DNA of 64,000 nt from Litoreibacter meonggei (GTDB lineage Bacteria; Pseudomonadota; Alphaproteobacteria; Rhodobacterales; Rhodobacteraceae). The notes below the pieces were generated by a model. It was not told where the DNA came from. It worked only from the letters and a program-made list of their open reading frames with translations, and did not search any database. A program made the position numbers and the translations under genes. This document shows, piece after piece, positions 42,406 through 52,142 of this stretch (the first letter of the stretch is position 1; each line of letters starts with the position of its first letter). Where the stretch lies: NCBI RefSeq assembly GCF_003663885.1, contig NZ_RCCE01000005.1, positions 248,001 to 312,000 of the forward strand, read 5' to 3'.

Positions 42406-44649
42406 CTAACCCCGCTTGCGCGACAGCTTCTTCTTCAGCTTGGCACCTTTGGCCTTGTATTTGCCGGTCTTGCGTCCTTTTGGCGGACCGCCACGACCGC
42501 GCCCGCCCGTTTGCGGCAGCGCTTTTCCGTCCAACTCCAGCAATTCCAGCACCAATCCGCCGGTGATCGGAGTGGCCTCCGCCAAACGCACCAGAACCCG
42601 TGCGCCAAGTCCGATTACCACGCCGGATTTCTCGCCCCGCAACGTCTGCGCGTCGCGGTCATAGGCGAAGTATTCGCGCCCCAGCGTGCCAATCGGGATC
42701 AACCCGTCCGCGCCCGACCCGTCCAACTTCACGAACATCCCAAATTTGGCGATCCCGCTAACGCGGCCCTCCATCTCGGTCCCCACGCGATCCGCCAGAT
42801 AAGCGGCCAGATAGCGGTCGGTGGTGTCGCGCTCCGCCACCATGGAGCGCCGCTCGGTCATCGAGATATGCTCGCCCGTCGACTTCAGATCGTCATCGAC
42901 CAGCCCGTCATTGCCAAAATTATGCGCCGAGATCAGCGCACGGTGTACAATCAAATCCGCATAGCGCCGGATGGGCGAGGTAAAATGCGCGTAGTCCTTC
43001 AAAGCCAGCCCGAAATGCCCGAAATTCTGCGGCCCGTAATAGGCTTGCGTCATGGAGCGCAGGGCGGAGATGTTAATCAACTCCGCCTGATCCGTCCCCT
43101 CAGCCTGCGCCAGAAGCTGGTTCAGATGCCGCGTTTGCAGCACCTGCCCCTTGGCAAGCGTCAGCCCGCTTGCCTGCACAATCTCGCGCAAGGCATCCAG
43201 TTTTTCGGGGCTGGGTTCCTCATGCACACGGTAGAGCAGCGGCGTGTTGCGGGCCTTCAACTCCTCGGCGGCGCAGACATTGGCCAGCACCATAAACTCC
43301 TCGATCAGCTTGTGGGCATCCAGACGGTCCCTGAACGCGACCGAGATCACCTTGCCGTCGTCATCCATCGCAATGCGCCGCTCCGGCAGGTCCAGTTCCA
43401 AAGGTTGCCGCCGCCCACGCGCGGATTTCAGCGCCTCGTATGCGGCAAACAGCGGCGCGATCACACTCTCCATCAACGGCGCGACCTTGTCATTCGGCGC
43501 GCCGTCCTGCCCCGCCTGAACCTCTTCGTAATTCAACGACGCAGGGGAGCGCATCAGCCCGCGCGTAAATCTGTGCGACAGCTTGTTGCCTTGCGAATCC
43601 AGCACCATGCGCACGGCCATACACGGGCGTTCAACCCCCTCATGCAGCGAGCACAAATCGCCCGACAGCGCCTCCGGCAGCATCGGCACCACGCGGTCGG
43701 GGAAATAGGTAGAGTTGCCCCGTTTGCGCGCCTCAATGTCCAGTTTCGAGCCGGGCGTCACATAATACGCCACATCCGCAATCGCGACCCAAACCACATG
43801 CCCGCCCTTGTTCTTCGGGTCGTCGTCGGCGTGGGCGTAACACGCATCGTCATGGTCCCGCGCATCGCTGGGGTCGATGGTAACCAACGGCAGTTCGCGC
43901 AAATCCTCGCGCTTGCCCAGCTTGACGGGCTTGGCGTTCTCGGCCTCCGCAATCACATCATCAGGGAATTCATCCGGTATCCCATGTTGGTGAATGGCAA
44001 TGAGCGAGACCGCCCGCGGCCCCGCAGGGTCTCCCAACCGCGCCACGATCCGCGCCTGAGGCAACCCCATCCGCGACTTCGGCCCCGTCTGCTCCGCCTC
44101 GACCAACTCGCCGTCCAGCGCGCCGGACACGGCCCCCGGCGGCACCCGCCATTCCTTGTCATCGCCCTTGTCGATGGGCGTCACCCGCCCAGCTTCCGCG
44201 CCTTTGCGGTAGATGCCTAAAATCTTAGCCGGCCCTGTACCAATGCGCCGGATCAACCGCGCCTCGTAAGCATGATCCTCGCCCGACACCTTGGTCAGGC
44301 GGCACAACACGCGGTCGCCTTCGGCCAAAGCCGGATCGCCGTCCTTGGCAATGAACAGAACACGCGGCGGGGCATCATCCACCTCCACCGGCTCCAGAAA
44401 CAAATCGCCATCCCCGTCCACACCCGTAACGCGGCACACAGACACAGGCGGCAACGCCCCGTCCTCGCGGTAGGTCTTGCGCCGCTTCTCCAGATGCCCT
44501 TCGTTCTGCAACTCCTTGAGCATCCGCTTCAGATCAATCCGCGCGGCGCCCTTGATCCCGAAAGCACGTGCAATGTCGCGCTTGTTGGTCTTGGTCGGGT
44601 TGTCTTCGATAAAGGACAGAATATCGGCTTTGGTGGGAAGGTTTTTCAT
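42406..44649 (-). CDS. rnr: ribonuclease R
   Basis: The 747-residue protein has the RNase R order: N-terminal helix-turn-helix (NLPTKADILSFIEDNPTKTN), cold-shock domains, RNB catalytic domain (VTIDPSDARDHDDACYAHAD, with metal-binding aspartates; VVWVAIADVAYYVTPGSKLD), a later FGHFGLALKDYAHFTSPIRR then YADLIVHRAL, an S1 domain (MEGRVSGIAKFGMFVKLDGS), and a basic tail ending KKKLSRKRG. It degrades structured RNA 3'-5'. The lysine tail is typical. It lies 64 bases upstream of the transglycosylase gene. Confidence 0.97.
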   Translation of the reverse strand: MKNLPTKADILSFIEDNPTKTNKRDIARAFGIKGAARIDLKRMLKELQNEGHLEKRRKTYREDGALPPVSVCRVTGVDGDGDLFLEPVEVDDAPPRVLFIAKDGDPALAEGDRVLCRLTKVSGEDHAYEARLIRRIGTGPAKILGIYRKGAEAGRVTPIDKGDDKEWRVPPGAVSGALDGELVEAEQTGPKSRMGLPQARIVARLGDPAGPRAVSLIAIHQHGIPDEFPDDVIAEAENAKPVKLGKREDLRELPLVTIDPSDARDHDDACYAHADDDPKNKGGHVVWVAIADVAYYVTPGSKLDIEARKRGNSTYFPDRVVPMLPEALSGDLCSLHEGVERPCMAVRMVLDSQGNKLSHRFTRGLMRSPASLNYEEVQAGQDGAPNDKVAPLMESVIAPLFAAYEALKSARGRRQPLELDLPERRIAMDDDGKVISVAFRDRLDAHKLIEEFMVLANVCAAEELKARNTPLLYRVHEEPSPEKLDALREIVQASGLTLAKGQVLQTRHLNQLLAQAEGTDQAELINISALRSMTQAYYGPQNFGHFGLALKDYAHFTSPIRRYADLIVHRALISAHNFGNDGLVDDDLKSTGEHISMTERRSMVAERDTTDRYLAAYLADRVGTEMEGRVSGIAKFGMFVKLDGSGADGLIPIGTLGREYFAYDRDAQTLRGEKSGVVIGLGARVLVRLAEATPITGGLVLELLELDGKALPQTGGRGRGGPPKGRKTGKYKAKGAKLKKKLSRKRG

Positions 44650-44680
44650 AGGTACCGCCTAGCATGCCCCACACGGGACG

Positions 44681-45280
44681 TCATTGCTTCATCTTGGCAT
44701 AAATATTCACAGCGCCAAGGTCCGCCACAGTATCAACGTCGCGAAGGACATCAACATAAGCCACCCGCGCCCCTTGCAGCGACGCGACACTGTCGGCCAG
44801 CGCATGTTCCGTCGACCAGCGCACCCCGTCGAACAGCCCCGCATGACGCCGCATCCGTTTGAGGCCGACGAGCCAGTACCCGCCATCCGGCGCAGGCCCG
44901 AACACGGCGTCCGCCGCGCCCAAAGCAGCGAACGCAGGGGCCACATGCGCGCGCGTAACGCCCGGAATATCCGCCCCGATCACGCAAACCGGCCCCGCGG
45001 GCATTGCGTCCATCGCGGCGCCCATCCGGTCACCCAAATCGCCGCGCCCCTGCGCAAGGCGCGGCAAATCCGCAGGCCAGACCCGAGACACCAGCCCCTC
45101 CACATCCGGCGACACCGCCAGCACCAAGTCCCATCGCGGATCGCGCAAACGCCGCAGCAACGCGCCCGTCTGGTGGCGAAACCACCACGCCGCGCCGACC
45201 ATGCCCAGATCCCGCCCCAGCCGCGTTTTCACGCGGCCCGGATGCGGCACCTTGACCATGACAACCAGCGTTTTACGCAA
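44681..45280 (-). CDS. TIGR04282-type glycosyltransferase (DUF2064)
   Basis: The 199-residue protein starts [20 protein letters not shown] and keeps [59 protein letters not shown]. These match the DUF2064/TIGR04282 nucleotide-sugar transferase-like family, sometimes linked to arsenosugar biosynthesis, though no arsenic genes are present here. It overlaps dapE by eight bases and so belongs to the same transcript. The true acceptor is unknown. Confidence 0.85.
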   Translation of the reverse strand: MRKTLVVMVKVPHPGRVKTRLGRDLGMVGAAWWFRHQTGALLRRLRDPRWDLVLAVSPDVEGLVSRVWPADLPRLAQGRGDLGDRMGAAMDAMPAGPVCVIGADIPGVTRAHVAPAFAALGAADAVFGPAPDGGYWLVGLKRMRRHAGLFDGVRWSTEHALADSVASLQGARVAYVDVLRDVDTVADLGAVNIYAKMKQ

Positions 45281-46421
45281 AGTAGTCCTGCAAAATGCGT
45301 GTGTAGATGCCCTTGAGCTGATGCACCTGTTCCACCCTCACCCGCTCGTCCACTTGGTGCATGGTTTTGCCCACAAGCCCGAACTCCACCACCGGACAGT
45401 GATCCTTCACGAACCGCGCGTCCGACGTCCCGCCCGAGGTCGACATCTCCGGCACCACGCCCGTCTCCGCCTCGACGCTTTTGGCGACCATCGCCGACAA
45501 CTCCCCCGGCGGGGTCAGGAAGCTTTCGCCCGACACTTGTGTTCTCATCTCGACCACAGCCCCACTCTCGGCGGCGATCTTATCCGCCTCCGCCCGCAGC
45601 CACGCGATCAACCCTTCAGAGGTATGGTCGTCGTTGAACCGGATATTCACCGTCGCGCGGCACTCCGCCGGAATGACGTTGTTGGCCGTGTTTCCCGTGT
45701 CAATCGTCGTCACCGCCAAGGTGGACGCATCAAAATGGTCGGTCCCCTCGTCCAGCACATGGCTCGCCAAACGGTCCATCAGCCGCGCCATCACCGGCAC
45801 AGGATTCAGCGCCCGGCGCGGGTAGGCGGAATGCCCTTGCACGCCCTTCACCGTGAAATAGGCGGTCATGGAGCCGCGACGCCCGATCTTCATCATCTCG
45901 CCCATCGTGTCAGGGCAGGTCGGCTCGCCCACCAGACAGACGGTCATCGCCTCGCCCTGCGCCTTCATCCAGTCCAAAAGCGCCACGGTGCCGTCCACCG
46001 CGTCCCCTTCCTCATCGCCGGTAATCGCCAAAATCACCGCCCCGTCGGGTGGCGTCTCACGCACGAAATCCACCGCTGCGGCAGCAAAAGCAGCCACACC
46101 AGACTTCATGTCAGTGGAGCCGCGCCCGTATAGATAGCCGTCTTTGATCTCCGCCCCGAACGGGTCCATCGTCCATGCCGCCTCGTCCCCCAAAGGCACC
46201 ACATCCGTATGTCCGTTGAAGCCGAAGCTGCGCCCGTGGCCCTTGTCGCCCCAGCGCGCGTACAAGTTCGAAACCCCACCACGATCTACGCGGTTGCAAT
46301 CGAATCCAGCGCTCTCCAGCAGGCCCATCAGTTCGACCAGCGCACCCCCTTCGACAGGTGTGACTGAGGCGCAACGTACTAATTTTACCGTTAGCTCAAC
46401 AGGATCAATGGGTTGTGTCAT
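45273..46421 (-). CDS. dapE: succinyl-diaminopimelate desuccinylase
   Basis: The 382-residue M20-family protein has [20 protein letters not shown] (metal His), [20 protein letters not shown] (bridging Asp), [20 protein letters not shown] (catalytic and metal Glu), and [19 protein letters not shown]. DapE removes succinate from N-succinyl-LL-diaminopimelate in the lysine and peptidoglycan-precursor pathway. dapD lies about 1.4 kb away on the same strand, so the pathway is locally clustered. Length is normal. Confidence 0.96.
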   Translation of the reverse strand: MTQPIDPVELTVKLVRCASVTPVEGGALVELMGLLESAGFDCNRVDRGGVSNLYARWGDKGHGRSFGFNGHTDVVPLGDEAAWTMDPFGAEIKDGYLYGRGSTDMKSGVAAFAAAAVDFVRETPPDGAVILAITGDEEGDAVDGTVALLDWMKAQGEAMTVCLVGEPTCPDTMGEMMKIGRRGSMTAYFTVKGVQGHSAYPRRALNPVPVMARLMDRLASHVLDEGTDHFDASTLAVTTIDTGNTANNVIPAECRATVNIRFNDDHTSEGLIAWLRAEADKIAAESGAVVEMRTQVSGESFLTPPGELSAMVAKSVEAETGVVPEMSTSGGTSDARFVKDHCPVVEFGLVGKTMHQVDERVRVEQVHQLKGIYTRILQDYFA

Positions 46422-46767
46422 TTCGCTCTCCGCTCAATATGGGCCTCTTTTAGCCTGCCCCTTAGGTCAGGCGCAATCGCAGCGCGGGTCTGAGCATGGC
46501 GCACTAAACGAAATCTGAACCATTTCTTCCGAGAGTAACCCCATGATTGACAATAAATACGGGACAACAGCGCAAACAACGCTGAAGGGTTACGAGGCGC
46601 AGTTTTTGCTGTCGCAGGGCTGTGCAGCTTAAGATTACCACCAAATACGGCAACAATGCCTTGGTTATTCCATGGAATGATCACGGGCATTTCACGCTTT
46701 TGGCGCGAACTAAAGTTACTTCTGCGTCAACCGATAGCCAGTTTGGCTTTGCGTGGGGTACTTAGTA
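46422..46767. other. 346-bp gap with two very short open frames
   Basis: No confident gene. Two small plus-strand frames are protein-like: ATG 46543 to TAA 46632 (29 residues, MIDNKYGTTAQTTLKGYEAQ then FLLSQGCAA) and GTG 46622 to TAG 46765 (47 residues, opening VQLKITTKYGNNALVIPWND). They share the motif KYG and overlap, so they might be one frameshifted small gene upstream of the Hint protein. Confidence 0.3.
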
Positions 46768-47415
46768 ATGAAGCATGTCACTTTGACAATCAACGGACAG
46801 GACGCCTTGTTAGGGCATGTCGAGATGTCCCAAACGCTGGCGCTCCGCGCCAATGGCCGCGTTGCCAATGACGGCCAAATCCACCCATCCTTCTCGAATA
46901 TCAACGATCTGCCAGAAGCACCGGTCAACACCGGCATGATGGCTGATACCCGCGTCGCCACGCCAAGCGGGCCACGCCGCATTGACGAATTATCCGCTGG
47001 CGATCTGGTTCTCGACACGCAGGGCCGCGAAGCAAAAATCAATCACGTGCTGACAACAGACGCGCCGCGCAACTCGTTCCTGATGCGCGCGCCGTATTTC
47101 GGTCTCGACCAGGATCTTGTTGTCGCTCCTGAACAAAAGATCGTCGTCACGTCGGATATTGCCGAATATCTGTTTGGCGAAGAAACGGTCATTATGCCGG
47201 TTTGGGCGTTGAACGATGGCCGCAAGGTTGGCCATTTCGAGACCCGCTCCTCTGACCTGATGTACCAACTACAACTGGACACGCCCGAGCCGTTGGCAAT
47301 CGGGCGTTGCGCTGTTTCCGCGTTGTATAAAGACGGCGCCACCGAAGGGCGCGTGCTCAGCGACGAAGAAGCCCGCTGCTTCGCAACCGAGCACCGCGTC
47401 GGCTTCCAGAACTAG
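46768..47415 (+). CDS. Hint-domain protein with degenerate active site
   Basis: The 215-residue protein has a Hint (hedgehog/intein) region at residues 55-190: DTRVATPSGPRRIDELSAGD then LVLDTQGREAKI, as in the common CFxxGTxIxTxxGxxxxExLxxGD block. The expected splicing cysteine is replaced (sequence GMMADT, Gly56 at its place) and the later SPxHR motif reads APEQK, so the His is lost too. It is therefore probably not self-cleaving and may act as a fold only. Such proteins are common in Rhodobacterales. Its TAG overlaps the stop of the convergent gene. Confidence 0.75.
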   Translation: MKHVTLTINGQDALLGHVEMSQTLALRANGRVANDGQIHPSFSNINDLPEAPVNTGMMADTRVATPSGPRRIDELSAGDLVLDTQGREAKINHVLTTDAPRNSFLMRAPYFGLDQDLVVAPEQKIVVTSDIAEYLFGEETVIMPVWALNDGRKVGHFETRSSDLMYQLQLDTPEPLAIGRCAVSALYKDGATEGRVLSDEEARCFATEHRVGFQN

Positions 47416-47786
47416 CTGTCACCCTCGTAAAACGCGGTGGTTTGCGCCACCACGACAGAGTTTTCATCAAGCGCGCGCTGCATCAATGCGCGCTCTTCCT
47501 CTTCAATGTCATGCCCTTCCGCCAAGCGGTCATCCAACGAGCCGTAGCCCGTGACGTCCAGCGGGGCCAACCCAGCTTGCTTCATCAGCGCCACGGTTTC
47601 ACGCACCGCTTCCGCCTCGTCCACGCCGCTGGCATAGCACATCAGCGCCGCACCTGACGCCGCATCCGGCAGCCCGTCTTCCTCCTTCCGGCCAACTTCG
47701 ACCAGAAGGGTGAACACTTTATGCTGCTTCTTTGGTTTATCCTTAACCATCAGCGACTCATGCGCCTCCGTCCAAAGCTCTGCCAT
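47412..47786 (-). CDS. conserved hypothetical protein
   Basis: The 124-residue soluble protein ([80 protein letters not shown]) has an alpha-beta look and is acidic. I do not recognise a named family. Its start shares one base with the dapD stop, so it is translated with dapD; its stop overlaps that of the Hint gene. Confidence 0.75.
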   Translation of the reverse strand: MAELWTEAHESLMVKDKPKKQHKVFTLLVEVGRKEEDGLPDAASGAALMCYASGVDEAEAVRETVALMKQAGLAPLDVTGYGSLDDRLAEGHDIEEEERALMQRALDENSVVVAQTTAFYEGDS

Positions 47787-48613
47787 TAGTCACGCAGCAA
47801 CTCGTTGATGCCAGTCTTGGACCGCGTGCGCGCATCCACGCGCTTCACGATCACGGCGCAATACAGGTTCACGCCGTTTTTCGACGGCATAGAACCCGCA
47901 ACAACCACCGAGTAAGGCGGCACTTCTCCATACATCACTTCGCCGGTTTCACGGTCCACGATCTTGGTCGACTGGCCGATAAACACGCCCATCCCCAAAA
48001 CAGCACCTTCGCGCACGATGCAGCCCTCGACCACTTCGGAGCGCGCGCCGATAAAGCAGTTGTCCTCGATGATCGTCGGGCCAGCTTGCATCGGTTCCAA
48101 CACGCCACCGATCCCAACGCCCCCCGACAGGTGCACGTTCTTACCGATCTGCGCACAGGACCCGACGGTCGCCCATGTGTCGACCATGGTGCCCTCGTCG
48201 ACATAAGCGCCAAGGTTCACGAAAGACGGCATCAGCACCACGCCCGGCGCGATGAACGCCGACTTGCGCACAATACAGTTCGGCACAGCGCGGAACCCTG
48301 CGGCTTTCCACTGGTTGTCGCCCCAGCCTTTGAACTTGGAATCAACCTTGTCCCACCAGCCCGCACCCTGCGGTCCGCCATCCTGCTGTTCCATATCCTT
48401 GATGCGGAAGCCCAGCAGCACGGCCTTTTTGGCCCACTGGTTCACATGCCACGACCCGTCGCTCTGCTTCTCGGCAACACGCAGTTTACCGCTATCCAAC
48501 GCGTTCAGCGTGTCTTCAATGGCGTCACGTGTTTCACCCGTGGTGGCGGGCGTGATCGTGTCGCGGGCCTCCCATGCGGCCTCGATAGCAGTCTCTAGCT
48601 GAGCGTTGGACAT
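47786..48613 (-). CDS. dapD: 2,3,4,5-tetrahydropyridine-2,6-dicarboxylate N-succinyltransferase
   Basis: The 275-residue protein begins with an N-terminal helical domain ([20 protein letters not shown]) and continues as a left-handed beta helix of hexapeptide repeats: [40 protein letters not shown] then [11 protein letters not shown]. It ends in the DapD C-terminal [20 protein letters not shown]. It transfers succinyl from succinyl-CoA in lysine/DAP synthesis, just before the aminotransferase and DapE steps. A TATG-type overlap joins it to the gene downstream. Confidence 0.97.
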   Translation of the reverse strand: MSNAQLETAIEAAWEARDTITPATTGETRDAIEDTLNALDSGKLRVAEKQSDGSWHVNQWAKKAVLLGFRIKDMEQQDGGPQGAGWWDKVDSKFKGWGDNQWKAAGFRAVPNCIVRKSAFIAPGVVLMPSFVNLGAYVDEGTMVDTWATVGSCAQIGKNVHLSGGVGIGGVLEPMQAGPTIIEDNCFIGARSEVVEGCIVREGAVLGMGVFIGQSTKIVDRETGEVMYGEVPPYSVVVAGSMPSKNGVNLYCAVIVKRVDARTRSKTGINELLRD

Positions 48614-48701
48614 GGTCGGATTCCCTCAATCGTGTCTGGTTTCAAAACTTGAACGCCTATAGACCGAAACGACGCACGCGCGCAATGAAGAGGCAGACAT
48701 T

Positions 48702-49505
48702 ATGAAAGACGACCACCGCAGGCACCCTATGCGCCACTCCCGTCAGGACATGGAGGAGGTCAAACAGATCCCCGACACGCCGCAGACGCGATCCCCCGCT
48801 TACGAGCTGGCCTTCACCGATAATGACTTCATGTGCCGCGAAGAGCTGCGCCCCGTACGCTTGCAGCTGGAATTGCTGAAGCCGCAACTGATGATGGACG
48901 AGGCCGGTATCGTCTCGACCATCGTTCTGTTCGGCGGCGCGCGCATTCCCGAGCCCGCCCAAAAACACACTGCCCGCACCGAAACGCTGGCCGAGCTGTC
49001 CAAATACTACGACGAGGCCCGCAAATTCGCGCATCTCATGACCGAACGCTCTGATGGCAATCACAACGTGATCTGCACCGGCGGCGGCCCCGGCGTCATG
49101 GAGGCCGGCAGCCGTGGCGCACTGGAGGCAGGCGGGCGCTCCGTCGGCCTCAACATCGTTCTACCCCACGAGCAGGCCCCGAACGAATACGTCACGCCGG
49201 AGCTGTGCTTCAACTTCCACTACTTCGCCATCCGCAAGATGCACTTCCTGATGCGCGCGTGCGCGATCACCGTGTTCCCCGGCGGCTTCGGCACATTGGA
49301 TGAAACCTTCGAGGCGCTGACCCTGATCCAGACCGGCCGGATGAACCGCGTGCCCTTCGTGCTGTTCGGCGAGGCGTTCTGGCGCAAGATCATCAACTGG
49401 GAGGCGCTTCTGGATGCAGGCACCATCGGCGCCGACGACCTTGAGCTGTTCCATTTTGTCGAAACCGCCGAAGAGGCCATCGCGGTCATTGACGCCCACA
49501 AGTAG
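48702..49505 (+). CDS. LOG family protein (lysine decarboxylase-like)
   Basis: The 267-residue protein has the LOG motifs: VLFGGARIPEPAQKHTART, VICTGGGPGVMEAGSRGALE, and AITVFPGGFGTLDETFEALT (PGGxGTxxE). LOG enzymes are cytokinin riboside 5'-monophosphate phosphoribohydrolases in plants and nucleotide N-glycosidases in bacteria, often mis-annotated as lysine decarboxylases. ATG 48702 gives a short charged N-terminal extension (DDHRRHPMRHSRQ). It diverges from dapD. Confidence 0.92.
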   Translation: MKDDHRRHPMRHSRQDMEEVKQIPDTPQTRSPAYELAFTDNDFMCREELRPVRLQLELLKPQLMMDEAGIVSTIVLFGGARIPEPAQKHTARTETLAELSKYYDEARKFAHLMTERSDGNHNVICTGGGPGVMEAGSRGALEAGGRSVGLNIVLPHEQAPNEYVTPELCFNFHYFAIRKMHFLMRACAITVFPGGFGTLDETFEALTLIQTGRMNRVPFVLFGEAFWRKIINWEALLDAGTIGADDLELFHFVETAEEAIAVIDAHK

Positions 49506-49523
49506 GGCGGGGTTATCCCCGCC
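49506..49523 (+). terminator. hairpin after the LOG gene
   Basis: GGCGGGG (49506-49512) and CCCCGCC (49517-49523) pair around TTAT directly after the LOG stop. No T-run follows, so it may be a weak or Rho-assisted terminator. Confidence 0.5.
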
Positions 49524-49612
49524 ATCGCCTGAGTTATGATCCGGCAGATACGCGCGCCTAAGAAGGGCCGCTATGCGGGACAAATTTGCCGTTCGCGTCC
49601 AAATGGTTAAGG

Positions 49613-50302
49613 TCAAGTTTCGGTATTTTGCCCATGCCAAAACAAGGGCAACGGCAACACAGATGAAGATAGATCAATCCGCAAGACTCTTCGTCCCGAT
49701 TGGACTGTCGCGGGTTTTGAACAATGAAGTGTCAGCATTTTGAGAATAAGTACGTCGCCTCGTTTGGCATCGCACACCTCGATTGGATAAGTGTTTGCCG
49801 CTTTTTCAGCTTGGGCCGACGGAACAATACCGCCTGCATGACTTCCAACAGCGATTTCCATAGCGCCATTGGATTGGTTTGCATCATCGAGGTGAACGCG
49901 AACAAAAAGCATGCCATCCAAAACAGTCTCAGGTGGTTCACAGTGCCAAGTACCTGATTTTTTTGTCCAATTGTGATACCCTTCGATATCTACCCTGTCG
50001 TTAACAGCTATGACGCGATCTTGATGCCACGGAACGCCCCAATTGGCGCTTTCTGATTTATTGAAAGCGACAGTGCGGACAGGCATCGCCATTGGATCGA
50101 GCCGCTGGATCGAAGTGAGCAAGGAGCTGTTCTTCGAAAGAACCGCATCTAATGCCGCAGATGAGCCAAGCCTTTGGCCAGCTTTGGAGCTATTCGCAGT
50201 AGCCTTGTCCAAAAGCGCAAGGTCGGCATCCGAGACGGAATCCCGAAGCCAAACGCGGCCATATTGGTCAAATTCATCTTTGAGTATTCGATCCGTTGCC
50301 AT
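49613..50302 (-). CDS. phytanoyl-CoA dioxygenase (PhyH) family protein
   Basis: The 229-residue protein has the PhyH-type jelly roll: FDQYGRVWLRDSVSDADLAL at the start, WGVPWHQDRVIAVNDRVDIE with the metal-binding H-x-D, then MLFVRVHLDDANQSNGAMEI and AVGSHAGGIVP, and later GDVLILKMLTLHCSKPATV, with the second metal His, followed by RVLRIDLSS. It is an Fe(II)/2-oxoglutarate-type oxygenase with unknown substrate. The neighbours give no pathway clue. AT-richness in its middle is higher than in the flanking genes. Confidence 0.88.
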   Translation of the reverse strand: MATDRILKDEFDQYGRVWLRDSVSDADLALLDKATANSSKAGQRLGSSAALDAVLSKNSSLLTSIQRLDPMAMPVRTVAFNKSESANWGVPWHQDRVIAVNDRVDIEGYHNWTKKSGTWHCEPPETVLDGMLFVRVHLDDANQSNGAMEIAVGSHAGGIVPSAQAEKAANTYPIEVCDAKRGDVLILKMLTLHCSKPATVQSGRRVLRIDLSSSVLPLPLFWHGQNTET

Positions 50303-50409
50303 TTTTGTCCACGCATTTTCTAACGACCTGAGCAGACTTTAGCTGCGCTGCCGAATGATGTCACTTCGGGCTCAAACCCGACCTCCACACACCAGCACAA
50401 GAACCCACC

Positions 50410-51294
50410 TCACTGCACCAACCGGTACTCCACCAACTCGGTGCGCTGGAAAAACTTGAAGTTGTCGTCCGAGATCATCGTCACCCGGATCGCCCCTTCC
50501 GGCGTGGCCCATACGGCAATGCCCTCCAGATTGTCATGGGTGCCGCCAGTTGTTCGCAACAGTTCGCGCTCGTCGGTCAGCGCGTTGCGGCTTAGCTTGA
50601 AGCTGCGCACGCGGCTGGCGAAGCCGCTTAGCCCTACCAGTTCCCGCTCCAGCAGATACAGTCGCCCGTCTGGCCCAAAATCCGCACCAACCGGCAAAAA
50701 ACCGTCCCGTCGCGGAATACTTAATGTGCGGTCCCAACGCCCGCTACGGTAGCGAAACACAGGAAACGGGCGGTTCAAATTTCCAGACCGTTCCGGCAGC
50801 GTATACAGCACCCCCGACGCATCAATTGCCAACGCTTCAAGCGACGAGTTGCTTTGCAAACTGTCGCCCCACGGGATGTCCGGCAAGGGGCGCGCTGCAG
50901 CTCGTGGACTGTCATAAGCCATGACGCGGTGCGTGCCTTCAAATGAGATATAGATCGTGCCAGTTGCCGATATCGCCACCCCTTCGGCGTCTGTGCGATA
51001 GCTGATCAGGGGCGTACCCTCTGGGTTGAGAATCTTGGCAAACCGCAGGTTATCCAGCCCGCGAATACGGCCCCCGTCGCGCAGGATGCGACCCTCCGCG
51101 ATCATGCCTTTGTCGGTGGTCGTCGTGAAGCTCACGCCATTACGGCTCAGCTCCAGTGACGAGAAGCCGCCAAAGCCCTCCACAGGGCTTTGCCACAGAT
51201 ACCGACTGACAAACTCCAGCGATTGCGCACAGGCAATCCCCGCAGAAAGCCCGAGGGCAGCGAGCGCTAGTTGGAGTTCAGAACGCCAACACAT
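50410..51294 (-). CDS. exported esterase-like activity of phytase family protein
   Basis: The 294-residue protein has a signal peptide ([18 protein letters not shown]) and the repeat-rich beta-propeller pattern of PF13449: [80 protein letters not shown] and [19 protein letters not shown]. The family contains proteins with esterase or phytase-like activity, but most are uncharacterised. Its start lies 28 bases inside the end of mepA, so the two are expressed together. Confidence 0.88.
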   Translation of the reverse strand: MCWRSELQLALAALGLSAGIACAQSLEFVSRYLWQSPVEGFGGFSSLELSRNGVSFTTTTDKGMIAEGRILRDGGRIRGLDNLRFAKILNPEGTPLISYRTDAEGVAISATGTIYISFEGTHRVMAYDSPRAAARPLPDIPWGDSLQSNSSLEALAIDASGVLYTLPERSGNLNRPFPVFRYRSGRWDRTLSIPRRDGFLPVGADFGPDGRLYLLERELVGLSGFASRVRSFKLSRNALTDERELLRTTGGTHDNLEGIAVWATPEGAIRVTMISDDNFKFFQRTELVEYRLVQ

Positions 51295-52142
51295 GCTTTT
51301 GGTAGATCAGCTAACCGCAATTCGCGCCGCTTCTTCGCCTTTGGCGGGTTCTTCGGCGGCGGTGGCGGGTTCAGGATGTTGTTCACCCATTGCTGGGCAT
51401 CTGCGCAGCCGTCACCAGCGGGTGGCGGGTCTTGATTCACGCAACCGCGCGATCCCTTCGGGCAGCTCAGGCGCACATGGAAATGGTAGTGATGCCCCCA
51501 CCAAGGCCGGATTTTGCGCAGCCATGCGCGCTTGCGCTTGCTGCGGGCCTTCTCGTCCTTGCACATCTGCACCTTCGCACCGGGGAAGACGAAAATCCGC
51601 GCCACCCGCGGGTCACTCGCGGCGGCTTTCAGGATTTCATGATGCGCGCGGGTCCATTTGTCGTTCACATAAGCCCCGCCTGCGCGGCGCATGGAGATGG
51701 CGGAAATATTCTCACGCTGGTTGCGGCTCAGGTTCACGCGGCCCACAGGGTTCATCCAGATGTCCGCGTCCAGCCCAAGCTGGTGGCTACGGTGGCCCGT
51801 CAACATCGGCCCGCCACGCGGCTGCGAGAAGTCACCGAAATACAACCCCTTCCAGCCCTGCTTCACTGCGACGCGGCTTAGCTTCTGGCTAAAATCAATC
51901 AACTCGGGGTGGCCCCAATTGCGGTTGCGAGACAGGCGCATGGATTGCCATGTCGGGCCACTATCGGGCATCTGCACCAAGCCGGCGGCGCATCCCTTGG
52001 CGTAAGAGCCAAAGGCCGCAGCCTTCTGTGCAGAGCCATCCCGTTTGGCCCCGAAATACTGCTTTGCAAGTTTCTCCGCGCTGACCGATCCGGTCATGCA
52101 GACCAGCGCCAGTGCTACACCTATCAGATGTCGGATTCCCAT
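51267..52142 (-). CDS. mepA: penicillin-insensitive murein endopeptidase
   Basis: The 291-residue protein has a signal peptide ([19 protein letters not shown]) and the MepA domain: [39 protein letters not shown] with zinc ligands in HRSHQxGxDxD, and [20 protein letters not shown] with the HYHFHVR metal motif. It cuts D-Ala-mDAP crosslinks in the periplasmic wall. It is embedded in a three-gene overlapping run: MFS transporter upstream (19-base overlap) and propeller protein downstream (28-base overlap). Confidence 0.96.
   Translation of the reverse strand: MGIRHLIGVALALVCMTGSVSAEKLAKQYFGAKRDGSAQKAAAFGSYAKGCAAGLVQMPDSGPTWQSMRLSRNRNWGHPELIDFSQKLSRVAVKQGWKGLYFGDFSQPRGGPMLTGHRSHQLGLDADIWMNPVGRVNLSRNQRENISAISMRRAGGAYVNDKWTRAHHEILKAAASDPRVARIFVFPGAKVQMCKDEKARSKRKRAWLRKIRPWWGHHYHFHVRLSCPKGSRGCVNQDPPPAGDGCADAQQWVNNILNPPPPPKNPPKAKKRRELRLADLPKACVGVLNSN

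Noticed and set aside
42043-44220. 725-codon plus-strand open frame
   Set aside because: It is antisense to the transglycosylase and rnr genes; it is rich in R, H and Q with no domain, as expected from the reverse of a GC-rich gene.
44859-46133. 424-codon plus-strand frame
   Set aside because: Antisense to the glycosyltransferase and dapE genes.
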